Assembly (NCBI GenBank): GCA_025462725.1 | Contig: JAOAPE010000012.1 | Span: 421,942-485,941, forward strand | Direction of reading: 5' to 3' | Length of the DNA: 64,000 bases | Source of the DNA: Terriglobales bacterium | GTDB lineage: Bacteria; Acidobacteriota; Terriglobia; Terriglobales; Acidobacteriaceae | Shown here: piece after piece, positions 42,237-50,139 of the stretch | How the letters are laid out: each line of letters starts with the position of its first letter | Position numbering within the stretch: the stretch's first letter is position 1 | Program-made: the position numbers and the translations under genes | The notes under the pieces: model-generated | Told to the model about the DNA's origin: nothing | Database searches by the model: none | What the model saw: the letters and a program-made list of their open reading frames with translations, nothing else

Positions 42237-43856
42237 ATGATTTCAGTCTCAAATGTCACCATGCGCTACGGCGCAAAACTGCTCTTCGAAGACGTCAGCG
42301 TCGCGTTCACTCCCGGCAAGCGCTACGGACTCACCGGCCCCAACGGCTCTGGCAAATCCACGTTCATGAAGGTCCTCACCGGCGAGATTGACGCGCAAAA
42401 AGGCAGCGTAGTTCGTCCTAAAAAGCTGGGTGTGTTGAGCCAGAACCAGTTCGCGTTCGACGCTTTCCGCGTGATCGACACCGTCATCATGGGCAACAAG
42501 CCGCTATGGAAGGCGATGGAAGAACGTGAGCTGATCTATGCGAAGCCTGACATGACGGATGCCGATGGCATGCGCCTGGGCGAACTCGAAGGCGTAGTCG
42601 CAGAAGAAGACGGATACACCGCGGAAGCGGACGCCGCCATCCTGCTTGATGGTCTCGATATCCCCGAAGAGCTGCATGAGCGCAAGATGGGCGAGTTGCA
42701 AGGTGGACAGAAGGTTCGCGTGCTGTTGGCACAGGCGCTGTTTGGACATCCACAAGCGTTGCTGCTCGACGAACCTACTAACCACTTGGATCTTGACTCG
42801 ATCCACTGGCTCCAGGATTTTCTGAACCACTACGAAGGTTCGCTGATCGTCATCTCACACGATCGCCATTTCCTGAATAGCGTTTGCACGCACATTGCTG
42901 ACATCGATTACGAAACCATCATCACCTACACCGGCGGATACGACGACATGGTGATGGCCAAGACGCAAGTCCGCTCGCAGATCGAATCGCAGAATGCGCA
43001 ACGCGAAAAGAAAATCGCGCAGCTGAATGAGTTCATCGCGCGCTTCGCGGCCGGCACCCGTTCCAGCCAGGTGACATCGCGCAAGAAAGAAGTCGAGCGA
43101 TTACAGACGATTGACCTCGCGCGCTCAAACATCGCGCGTCCGTTCATCAAGTTCACGATGAACCGTCCCTCTGGCCGACATGCGTTGGAGTTCGAGCACG
43201 TCAACAAGAGTTACGACGATAAGGCGATCATCAAGAACTTCACCGCAAACGTTTCCCGCGGAGAAAAAATCGGCTTGATGGGCCGCAATGGTGTTGGCAA
43301 GACCACGCTGCTGAAGGCTCTGCTCGCGAGCGCTCCGAATTTCGACAAGAAGGAAGCCGCGGATTACGAGTTCAGCATCGACTCCGGGACAGTGAAGTGG
43401 GGCCACGAAGCGCAGATCGGATACTTTGCTCAGGACCACAAGCAGACGATCGAGAAGGGTTCCACTACTCTTGAATGGTTGCGACAGTTCGACCTGCAGG
43501 CTTCCACAGAAGAGTTGCGGGGCCTGCTCGGGCAAATGCTCTTCATACGCGAAGAAGGGCTGAAGCCGACCGACGCGCTATCCGGCGGCGAAGCTGCGCG
43601 GCTGCTCTTCTGCAAACTGATGTTGCAGAAGCCGAACATCCTGGTCTTCGACGAACCTACAAACCACTTGGACTTGGAATCGATCAATGCGCTGAACATC
43701 GCCCTGCAGAGGTTCGAAGGCACAGTGTTGCTGGTGACGCACGATCACGACCTGATTGAGGAAGTGGCCACGCGCATCTGGCACTTTGACCACGATGGCA
43801 ACATCGAAGACTTCAAGGGCACGTACGACGAATACACCGCGCAAGTCACGGCCTGA
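42237..43856 (+). CDS. ABC-F family ATPase, YbiT-like
   Basis: A 539-aa soluble protein with two ABC domains and no membrane part. Domain 1: Walker A GPNGSGKST, signature LQGGQKVR, Walker B LLLDEPTNHLDLDS. Domain 2: GRNGVGKTT, LSGGEAAR, LVFDEPTNHLDLES. A basic linker (REKKIAQLNEFIARFAAGTRSSQ) between them is the P-site-tRNA interaction motif of ribosome-associated ABC-F proteins. The closest pattern is YbiT. Probable role in translation, with an ATP-gated action at the ribosome E site. Confidence 0.94.
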   Translation: MISVSNVTMRYGAKLLFEDVSVAFTPGKRYGLTGPNGSGKSTFMKVLTGEIDAQKGSVVRPKKLGVLSQNQFAFDAFRVIDTVIMGNKPLWKAMEERELIYAKPDMTDADGMRLGELEGVVAEEDGYTAEADAAILLDGLDIPEELHERKMGELQGGQKVRVLLAQALFGHPQALLLDEPTNHLDLDSIHWLQDFLNHYEGSLIVISHDRHFLNSVCTHIADIDYETIITYTGGYDDMVMAKTQVRSQIESQNAQREKKIAQLNEFIARFAAGTRSSQVTSRKKEVERLQTIDLARSNIARPFIKFTMNRPSGRHALEFEHVNKSYDDKAIIKNFTANVSRGEKIGLMGRNGVGKTTLLKALLASAPNFDKKEAADYEFSIDSGTVKWGHEAQIGYFAQDHKQTIEKGSTTLEWLRQFDLQASTEELRGLLGQMLFIREEGLKPTDALSGGEAARLLFCKLMLQKPNILVFDEPTNHLDLESINALNIALQRFEGTVLLVTHDHDLIEEVATRIWHFDHDGNIEDFKGTYDEYTAQVTA

Positions 43857-43874
43857 TTGTCGTCCCAAAAAAAG

Positions 43875-43900
43875 AGCGCGGAAGCAGAGGCTTCCGCGCT
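43875..43900. terminator. Hairpin terminator
   Basis: Stem AGCGCGGAAGC (43875-43885), loop AGAG, complement to 43900, followed by TTATTTTT and preceded by an A-run. It separates the ABC-F gene (plus) from the Asp-box gene (minus). Confidence 0.88.
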
Positions 43901-43919
43901 TTATTTTTCATGCGACTAT

Positions 43920-45800
43920 TTACGGTGTGTGGTCGCCAAAAATGTCTTGGTCGATCCCCCCCGCATGCGGACAAAGATCGCCACTCCAAGCTCCGAGAGA
44001 TGTGCTGAAGGTTCGGCACTGATGCACATCAGCACTGGCCGCGTCTTCGTCTTCAGGAGTCTCTCGTGGATCGGTTCCTTGCACCGTGTTGCGCCAATCT
44101 GTCCACGCTCCGTAGGAGAAACTGCCCATCGAGGTGATCCAAAGATAATCACCCGCAAACGGTATTTCGCGGTTTGAGAACTGCTCGAAGTTAGGATTGC
44201 TCGTCACATCTGTAACACGCGTTGATGTCGCAAACGAATCACCGTGATTGGTGGAAGTCGTAGCAAAGACATCAAGTGCAGGCCCGGTGACACCGGTCGC
44301 GCTATTGCCGATCGGTCGCGTCGGCGAGTAGAACGCATCATTCCGGCTGTCCCACCAGAGCAGATGGAGAACTCCGCCGTCGGCAGAGACATCGGGATAG
44401 ATCTGGTGCCCAACCGCTTGGTTGTCGACAAGCACCGGAGTCGTGTGGCTGCCGGTGGCACCATCGAGACGAGTAAAGAAGATGCCTGCCTGGCTACCAA
44501 CTCCCAATCCGGCTGAACCGTAGCTGGTGCCGGTACTGACAAGTGTCCCCGGCTTGCTTGCGTCATACACGATATACACGAACTCATTTGTTGGGTCGAA
44601 TTGATCGGCAGTCGAACGCACTTGCGTGCCAAGCGCGTCCACGCGGAAGAAGGTGTACCCGGCGTTACAGTGGGTATCGAAGTCGCCGCAGTCACGGGAG
44701 ATAGCGCCCGGTGCTCCGCGCTCCTCTTCTCCTGACGGATCGTCAAGCGAACTCGCCGGGATCGAGATCGGCTCAGGCGATGAAACATCGAGTGGTCGAT
44801 AGCGGGTGAAGGTCTGCAAGGTTACTGGCCTCGAAAAAGATTGTCCGCAGTCTGTCGATTTCGAGTATGCGACTGCGTCGACGGTCTGCCCTGCAACCCT
44901 TGCCTCGTTCCAAGTGATGTAGACGTGTCCGTTGCCCGTGATCGCGATATCGGGAGTCTGCAGGAGCTGTACGCTTTCAGTCAGCTTTGTGGGTTGAGAA
45001 AATGTGGCGCCATGGTCAGTGCTGCGCGAAAGGTAAGCAGCCACTCCACCATTTCCGCTGAAGCGCACCCATGAAAAATAAACAGTACCATCACACGGTC
45101 CTCCGGTACGGTCGACTTCCAACGCGGTCTTGTCTTGAAAATTGCCGAGGAGATTTGGTGCGGAGGAGCCGTGCTGGACGATCTCACTACCGGCGAATTG
45201 CTTGCCATCATTGATGCTAGCTCCACCTTCACCGGCCGGATTCACATATCGGGCCACCCAGACATCTCCAAACGTTTTCTTTGTTCCGGCCGGATCGCCG
45301 GAGCTTTCAGAACCCATAAAAACGCGTCCGTGGTTGTCCCATGCAATCACCGGATCACCTGAGCTTGCAGTGCGAATATGTGCGAGGGAAGCAAATGGAG
45401 AAACGTCTCCCGGATAACCGGGAACGAGCGAGCTTTGAAAACTGGTTCCGCCGTTCTCGGAGCGATAGTAGCCCAACCATATCGGGCCGAGAGGTACGGG
45501 AGTGCCATTGACAACGGTTGAATACACTCCGCAATAGTCATTGGAGCTCCCGATCAGTACGCTTACATTTCTAGGATCAACAGCGACCGCGGGCTCGTTC
45601 TGGCGCCCGCGTGCAATAGAACATTCACTGAGCACAGGATCGGTATAGGCAGTTCCGGTAGCAAGGGTGAAAGCGCTGATATACCCCGAAGTGCCAGGAG
45701 AATCATTTGTTAACCGGGTGTCGGCTCCCGGGGTTTGCGCAATGGAGAGTGGGATTACGAATGCGGCCATGCAGGCCAGCAGTAGCGTCTTGTATGTCAC
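43920..45800 (-). CDS. Secreted Asp-box (BNR/sialidase-like) beta-propeller protein
   Basis: A 626-aa exported protein with a signal peptide (1-21, ending SIAQ). Several Asp-box turns are visible: SENGGTSF, STDHGATF, STDCGQSF and TNHGDSF, at the blades of a predicted propeller. NEPAVAVDPRNVSVLIG precedes the first. No catalytic sialidase arginine triad can be assigned with confidence, so a carbohydrate-binding or hydrolase role is uncertain. Codon usage and start (signal peptide after ATG 45800) look normal. Stands alone between convergent and same-strand neighbours. Confidence 0.82.
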   Translation of the reverse strand: MTYKTLLLACMAAFVIPLSIAQTPGADTRLTNDSPGTSGYISAFTLATGTAYTDPVLSECSIARGRQNEPAVAVDPRNVSVLIGSSNDYCGVYSTVVNGTPVPLGPIWLGYYRSENGGTSFQSSLVPGYPGDVSPFASLAHIRTASSGDPVIAWDNHGRVFMGSESSGDPAGTKKTFGDVWVARYVNPAGEGGASINDGKQFAGSEIVQHGSSAPNLLGNFQDKTALEVDRTGGPCDGTVYFSWVRFSGNGGVAAYLSRSTDHGATFSQPTKLTESVQLLQTPDIAITGNGHVYITWNEARVAGQTVDAVAYSKSTDCGQSFSRPVTLQTFTRYRPLDVSSPEPISIPASSLDDPSGEEERGAPGAISRDCGDFDTHCNAGYTFFRVDALGTQVRSTADQFDPTNEFVYIVYDASKPGTLVSTGTSYGSAGLGVGSQAGIFFTRLDGATGSHTTPVLVDNQAVGHQIYPDVSADGGVLHLLWWDSRNDAFYSPTRPIGNSATGVTGPALDVFATTSTNHGDSFATSTRVTDVTSNPNFEQFSNREIPFAGDYLWITSMGSFSYGAWTDWRNTVQGTDPRETPEDEDAASADVHQCRTFSTSLGAWSGDLCPHAGGIDQDIFGDHTP

Positions 45801-45929
45801 AGGGATACCCTCTGGAAAATTGGTTGCTAGCCGTTAGGAATGGCCGTATTTACCAGAGTGTTGTCCAAGAATGATCAGGCGAATGGTTCGTAGTTGGACG
45901 GAGCTGACCGCGAGCTCCGGCCAGAGTCA

Positions 45930-46844
45930 TTAGTGTTTGCCATACTTCATCTCTCCCGCGCGGATTGGAATCGATAGCCGATTCTCTGGCGGGGGTAGCG
46001 GACACGTCGCGTACGGCGTGAACGCGCACGGCGGATTTTCAGCTTTGTTGAAGTCGAGCACGAGTTTGCCGTCCTTGGCGTTGAGTGTGTAGAGGAATCT
46101 GCCTGCGCCGTAGGTCTCAGAGCCGGACGTCGTGTCCTTGAAGACGAAGAAGAGCGTGTCTGCATCTTCGACTGTCGGCTCCAGAGTGAACTTCTTCCCG
46201 GCGATGACAAACTCCGCGCGACCCGGACTCGGCTGGTCCACACTGGTGCCTAGCAGCGTTGGAATTTTTATCTTCTTGGGCGGATCGTAAGGAATAAAAT
46301 CCGCGACGATACGCAACTTCGGGTCGATCTTGTAATAAGTGAGTCCGGAGAATTCCTTTCGCATCCTGCTGTTCTTGTCGCGCAATCGGATCCCGAATTT
46401 GTCGCCGCGATTAATCACGAACATGGTCAAATCGCCGGATTGCAGTTTGTCAGAATCGGGATGCAGTTCGCCATTCTGTGCGGGCTTACCGTTCATCAGC
46501 ATTTTCACTGCTGAACTAACCTGCAAGAACACGTGACCTTGTTTCAGCGCGAAGCTTCCGGCCTTCGCTGGCGAATCTTTCGGCAGCACAATGTCATTCA
46601 TCGGCGCCGATCCAAAAGTATTGTCGCCTTCCTTCAGCCAAAACAATCCTGAGACTGTAAGCCAGCCGTCATCGGCGCGGAGTTTCGCTTGGCGTTCTTC
46701 ACGCCACTTCAAAATAGTGGCCGGGTAATCGCCTGCTTGCACTTTTTCTTGTGCATTGAGCGAAAGCAGAACAGCGCAGATCGCGGAAATCGTCAGGAAG
46801 AACGCGCGCACTCGCATCTTGCGATGGTATCGCATGACTCGCAT
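45930..46844 (-). CDS. DUF1684 domain protein, exported
   Basis: A 304-aa secreted protein. A hydrophobic signal (VRAFFLTISAICAVLLSLNAQ) follows a short basic leader. The DUF1684 part has KWREERQAKLRADDGWLTVSGLFWLKEGDN, YKIDPKLRIVADFIPYDPP, GAGRFLYT and the diagnostic FNKAENPPCAFTPYATCPLPPPENRL. Start could be ATG 46844 (GGGG upstream) or 46817. Function unknown; no enzyme motif. Confidence 0.92.
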   Translation of the reverse strand: MRVMRYHRKMRVRAFFLTISAICAVLLSLNAQEKVQAGDYPATILKWREERQAKLRADDGWLTVSGLFWLKEGDNTFGSAPMNDIVLPKDSPAKAGSFALKQGHVFLQVSSAVKMLMNGKPAQNGELHPDSDKLQSGDLTMFVINRGDKFGIRLRDKNSRMRKEFSGLTYYKIDPKLRIVADFIPYDPPKKIKIPTLLGTSVDQPSPGRAEFVIAGKKFTLEPTVEDADTLFFVFKDTTSGSETYGAGRFLYTLNAKDGKLVLDFNKAENPPCAFTPYATCPLPPPENRLSIPIRAGEMKYGKH

Positions 46845-46961
46845 GTTTAATCCCCGTGATTAAGTTGAAACCTTAACTCAAATTTTTCCACACTTCTGGG
46901 TCGCAACTTGGCGTTAGCAGCTTTTGGTATAGAAGGTCAATATATTCGGGTACTCGGATAG

Positions 46962-47144
46962 ATGAGTGCGTTCGACGGTAGCGAACCAAGGACGTGCAAG
47001 ATGGGCTCCCCCAAACAAAATGAAATGTATCCGCCAAAGAAGCCAGCTTTGAGCACTACTCAGAACGAGAGATTTGACCGCTACATGAAGCTTGCGGCGG
47101 TGGCGTTACAACAGAGCAAGGCGACGCAACAAAAGCGGGACTGA
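46962..47144 (+). CDS. Possible small hypothetical protein
   Basis: A 60-codon frame in the 325-bp gap before the receiver protein. The product is hydrophilic and lysine-rich with a possible short helix at the end (RYMKLAAVALQQSKATQQ). TATATT lies about 20 bp upstream, but no ribosome site. It ends 25 bp before the receiver-protein ATG, so it might be a leader. No family match. Confidence 0.3.
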   Translation: MSAFDGSEPRTCKMGSPKQNEMYPPKKPALSTTQNERFDRYMKLAAVALQQSKATQQKRD

Positions 47145-47169
47145 CGTTGCGCTGCAGAATGGAAATAAA

Positions 47170-47547
47170 ATGGCTAGAGTCGTTCGAGTGCTTTGCGTTC
47201 ATGAAGACCGCCTTCGCATCAATACGCGCCGGCGGATACTTGAAAATTGCGGCTTCAATGTTTCATGGTCAGCCAATGGCCTTGATGGACTCATCCAATT
47301 TCGATTCTTCGTGCCAGACCTGGTGGTGATCGACTACGATCTGCCGGACATTTCCGGTGACGTGATCGCTGCCGGCATGAAGAAGATCAATGCTCGCATC
47401 CCGGTCCTGATGTTTGCACCTCACATCTTTTTGCCGCCGAGTGCTATCGCGAATGTTGATGTTTGCCTCATAAAAGGCGATTCACCTGAATTGCTTCTGG
47501 CAAGGATCAACGAACTGCTGGGAAACTCGACCGCCATGGCAGCTTGA
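47170..47547 (+). CDS. Stand-alone receiver-domain protein with a degenerate active site
   Basis: A 125-aa CheY-fold protein. Phosphoacceptor Asp55 (LVVIDYDLPDISG) and Lys102 (CLIKGDSPELLL) are conserved. The acidic pocket is reduced to E12-D13 (CVHEDR). The usual Ser/Thr switch after strand 4 is replaced by Ala83 (VLMFAPHIF). It may bind without normal phospho-switching. ATG 47170 follows GGA. No output domain and no adjacent kinase. Confidence 0.85.
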   Translation: MARVVRVLCVHEDRLRINTRRRILENCGFNVSWSANGLDGLIQFRFFVPDLVVIDYDLPDISGDVIAAGMKKINARIPVLMFAPHIFLPPSAIANVDVCLIKGDSPELLLARINELLGNSTAMAA

Positions 47548-47659
47548 ATCGGCGATGCTCCCCCTGCGGAACTTCTAGCCTATTCCTCCGGCTCTTTGCT
47601 ATATTTGCGGCGTCCTACTTGCGCAAAAAATAGCATCGTAAGAGAAAGCCTTCGAACCT

Positions 47660-48445
47660 ATGCAACTAATCTCTCCCGTGGAGATCGTCAAGGGAAACGT
47701 CTTGGCGGTCCAGGATTACGCGCAGCTTTCCGGGCGCGCGCTGAAGAACATCTTCAAGCAGCCGCGCTACGTTGCTGACACTTTGCAGCAGGCGGATCTC
47801 ATCGGCGTTGGTTCGTTGCCAATCGTTGTCCTCACCGGATTCTTCACCGGCGCAGTGTTGGCGCTGCAGTCGTCCGCCACTTTGATCAAGTTCGGATCGC
47901 TGTCCTTAACGGGACAACTGGTTTCGCTTTCAATGGTGCGCGAACTCGGCCCCGTGCTCACCAGCCTCATGGTGGCGGGACGCAACGCCTCTGGCATGGC
48001 CAGCGAATTAGGATCGATGAAAGTGACCGAGCAGATCGACGCGATGCGAGCGCTCGGAACGGATCCGACGAAAAAACTAGTCACCCCGCGCGTGGTCTCC
48101 AGCGTAGTCATGCTGTTTTTCCTGACCATCATTTCCGATCTCGTAGGCCTCACTGGCGGATGGGTGGTTTCGCTGCTCTTGCTCGGACTGAACAGCTACC
48201 AGTTTTGGAACCAGGCTTATCAGAACCTGGTCGCAGAAGATGTGACCATGGGATTGGTCAAGCCCGTCATCTTCGGTTTTATCATTTCGACGGTCGGCTG
48301 CTATTACGGGCTGTCAACAAAAGGCGGAACGCAAGGTGTGGGTCGCTCGACCACGCAGGCAGTAGTCGCGGCTTCAGTGCTAATCCTCGTGGTGGATTTC
48401 TTTATCACTCGCATAATCATGTCTTGGTTTGGGAGCGGTATTTAG
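47660..48445 (+). CDS. mlaE: MlaE/YrbE-type lipid ABC transporter permease
   Basis: A 261-aa integral membrane subunit. Family pattern: QADLIGVGSLPIVVLTGFFTGAVLALQSS, then VRELGPVLTSLMVAGRNASGMASELGSMKVTEQIDAMRALGTDPTKKLVTPRV, which is the EQIDAL/ALG-P core of MlaE. Five or six membrane helices. It works with the ATPase two bases downstream to move phospholipids between membranes. ATG 47660. Confidence 0.95.
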   Translation: MQLISPVEIVKGNVLAVQDYAQLSGRALKNIFKQPRYVADTLQQADLIGVGSLPIVVLTGFFTGAVLALQSSATLIKFGSLSLTGQLVSLSMVRELGPVLTSLMVAGRNASGMASELGSMKVTEQIDAMRALGTDPTKKLVTPRVVSSVVMLFFLTIISDLVGLTGGWVVSLLLLGLNSYQFWNQAYQNLVAEDVTMGLVKPVIFGFIISTVGCYYGLSTKGGTQGVGRSTTQAVVAASVLILVVDFFITRIIMSWFGSGI

Positions 48446-48447
48446 CG

Positions 48448-49290
48448 ATGCCCTCGCAGCAATCCAGATCAGGCACGCTCGTGATGGAACCGGAACAGCA
48501 GGATTTTACCGTCACATACGATGACGTCCGATTGGCATTTGAGGAGAATCAAGTCCTCCAGGGCATCTCATTCCAATTGCGTCGTGGGGAAACAAAGGTT
48601 CTGCTCGGCGTCGCTGGATCAGGCAAGAGCACCATCCTCAAACTGGGTCTGGGATTAATGAAACCGGATAGCGGACGGATCACCGTGCTGGGGCAAGAAG
48701 TCTCCAGCATGCCGGAAGAAGATTTGTTTGCGCTGCGCCGACGCGTGGGAATGGTCTTCCAAGAAAGCGCGCTGTTCGATTCATTCAACGTGGAAGAGAA
48801 CGTGTCTTACCGTCTGCGGGAAGAGCATGTGGCGGAAGATGAAATAAATCGCCGTGTTATTGAGGCGTTGCGTTTCGTCGAGCTGGAACATACGTTGAAG
48901 AAATTCCCTTCGGAACTCTCAGGTGGCATGCGACGCAGAGTGGCCATTGCCCGCGCCATTATCACGGAACCAGAAGTCATTCTCTACGACTCTCCCACCG
49001 GCGGCCTTGATCCCATCACGTCTACACGCATCATTGAACTCGTGGTGAAACAGCGGGACGTTTACAAGACGAGCGCTTTGCTGGTGACGCATCGCCTGCA
49101 AGATGCTTTTACCATGGCGTCGAGCTACTTTGATACAAAGGCCAATGAGATGCGCCCGGTCACAGCAGAAACTCCCGTGGACACGAACACTTCGTTCCTG
49201 ATCATGCGCGACGGCAAGGTGATTTTCGACGGCAGCGCCGGCGAACTGGCATGCACGGATAACGAGTACATCCGCGAATACATCTCGTAG
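48448..49290 (+). CDS. mlaF: MlaF-type ABC transporter ATPase with altered Walker B
   Basis: A 280-aa nucleotide-binding subunit starting at ATG 48448, two bases after the mlaE stop. Walker A is GVAGSGKST, signature LSGGMRRR, His of the H-loop in LVTHRL. Walker B reads VILYDSPTGGLDP, where the family has DEP: the catalytic Glu is Ser. The region after the H-loop is longer than usual (SYFDTKANEMRPVTAETPVDTNTS). The gene-level partner is clear; ATPase activity is uncertain. Confidence 0.92.
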   Translation: MPSQQSRSGTLVMEPEQQDFTVTYDDVRLAFEENQVLQGISFQLRRGETKVLLGVAGSGKSTILKLGLGLMKPDSGRITVLGQEVSSMPEEDLFALRRRVGMVFQESALFDSFNVEENVSYRLREEHVAEDEINRRVIEALRFVELEHTLKKFPSELSGGMRRRVAIARAIITEPEVILYDSPTGGLDPITSTRIIELVVKQRDVYKTSALLVTHRLQDAFTMASSYFDTKANEMRPVTAETPVDTNTSFLIMRDGKVIFDGSAGELACTDNEYIREYIS

Positions 49291-49299
49291 GGAATTGCG

Positions 49300-49677
49300 A
49301 TGAAGGTGGCCAAAACGATATTCAATGTCGCCGGGATCTACGGCATTGTTGTGCTGCTGCCCCACTACTTCATGGAAGAGGCGATCGGGCGTGCGCAACC
49401 TCCAGCAATCACGCATCCTGAATTCTTTTACGGTTTTGTGGGCGTCGGACTGGCGTGGCAGTTTGCGTTTTTGGTGATCGCTCAAAATCCCATTCGATAC
49501 CGCTTGCTGATGCTGCCTGCAATCTTTGAGAAGTGGGGATTCGTCGCTGCCAGTGGCACTTTGATCGCGATGCATCGGGTGGCCCCGAGTTTTGCTGTTC
49601 CAGTCGCGATAGATTTCATTCTTGGATCGCTGTTCCTGTGGGCCTTTCTGAAGACTCCACAGGAACAGAATCCTTGA
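49300..49677 (+). CDS. Four-helix membrane protein after mlaEF
   Basis: A 125-aa hydrophobic protein with about four membrane helices (IFNVAGIYGIVVLLPHYFM, FYGFVGVGLAWQFAFLVIA, LLMLPAIFEKWGFVAASGTLI, FAVPVAIDFILGSLFLWAFL). It begins 9 bp after mlaF on the same strand. No family name. It occupies the place where an MlaD-type lipid-binding gene is often found but has no MCE domain, so it is either an unrelated gene or an accessory subunit. Confidence 0.8.
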   Translation: MKVAKTIFNVAGIYGIVVLLPHYFMEEAIGRAQPPAITHPEFFYGFVGVGLAWQFAFLVIAQNPIRYRLLMLPAIFEKWGFVAASGTLIAMHRVAPSFAVPVAIDFILGSLFLWAFLKTPQEQNP

Positions 49678-49680
49678 GTC

Positions 49681-50115
49681 TTATTTCTGCGCGGCCGCTC
49701 TTGCGCTCGCGATAGTGGCTGCCATCCGCTCTACGCGGTCTTGATTTTCTTTGGAAAGGTTTACGACCTTTTCCATGTTCGCCAGGAACTGCGGATTCGT
49801 CTTGCGGATCTCAGCCATGAACGGGCGGAATTTCGCAAACAGAAAAAACAGCTCTCCGGCTGAATCGCTGAACAATTCAACATTCACAGCGCCGCGTGTG
49901 ACGAAGCTGGCAGCCATGTCCCAGTACGACATCACCTGCCGATAATAAGCATTTTCGTCGGTGCCGAAAGAGCTTTGCAGCTTGACCACGTCTTCAATGC
50001 TTTTGGGCGAAAATTCGATAGCGACGAACTTCCGCGCCTTGCGCATGGTCTCTTCCGTACGCAGCTTGTAAAGTTTCAGGATAATATTCGCATCGGCAGG
50101 AGTAGCAGTAGGCAT
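49681..50115 (-). CDS. Conserved hypothetical helical protein
   Basis: A 144-aa soluble, mostly helical protein with no signal peptide. It begins ADANIILKLYKLRTEETMRKARKFV and contains NAYYRQVMSYWDMAASFV and FFLFAKFRPFMAEIRK. The sequence does not contain a known enzyme motif. It sits 24 bp downstream of topA on the same strand, so it may be cotranscribed, and is convergent with the mlaEF operon (3-bp gap). Function not assigned. Confidence 0.7.
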   Translation of the reverse strand: MPTATPADANIILKLYKLRTEETMRKARKFVAIEFSPKSIEDVVKLQSSFGTDENAYYRQVMSYWDMAASFVTRGAVNVELFSDSAGELFFLFAKFRPFMAEIRKTNPQFLANMEKVVNLSKENQDRVERMAATIASARAAAQK

Positions 50116-50139
50116 TTTTGAGATCCTCTTTTCGTGAAT

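Noticed and set aside
43920-45800. Assignment as a catalytic sialidase
   Set aside because: Asp-boxes are present but the arginine triad and nucleophile Tyr/Glu pair cannot be located with confidence.
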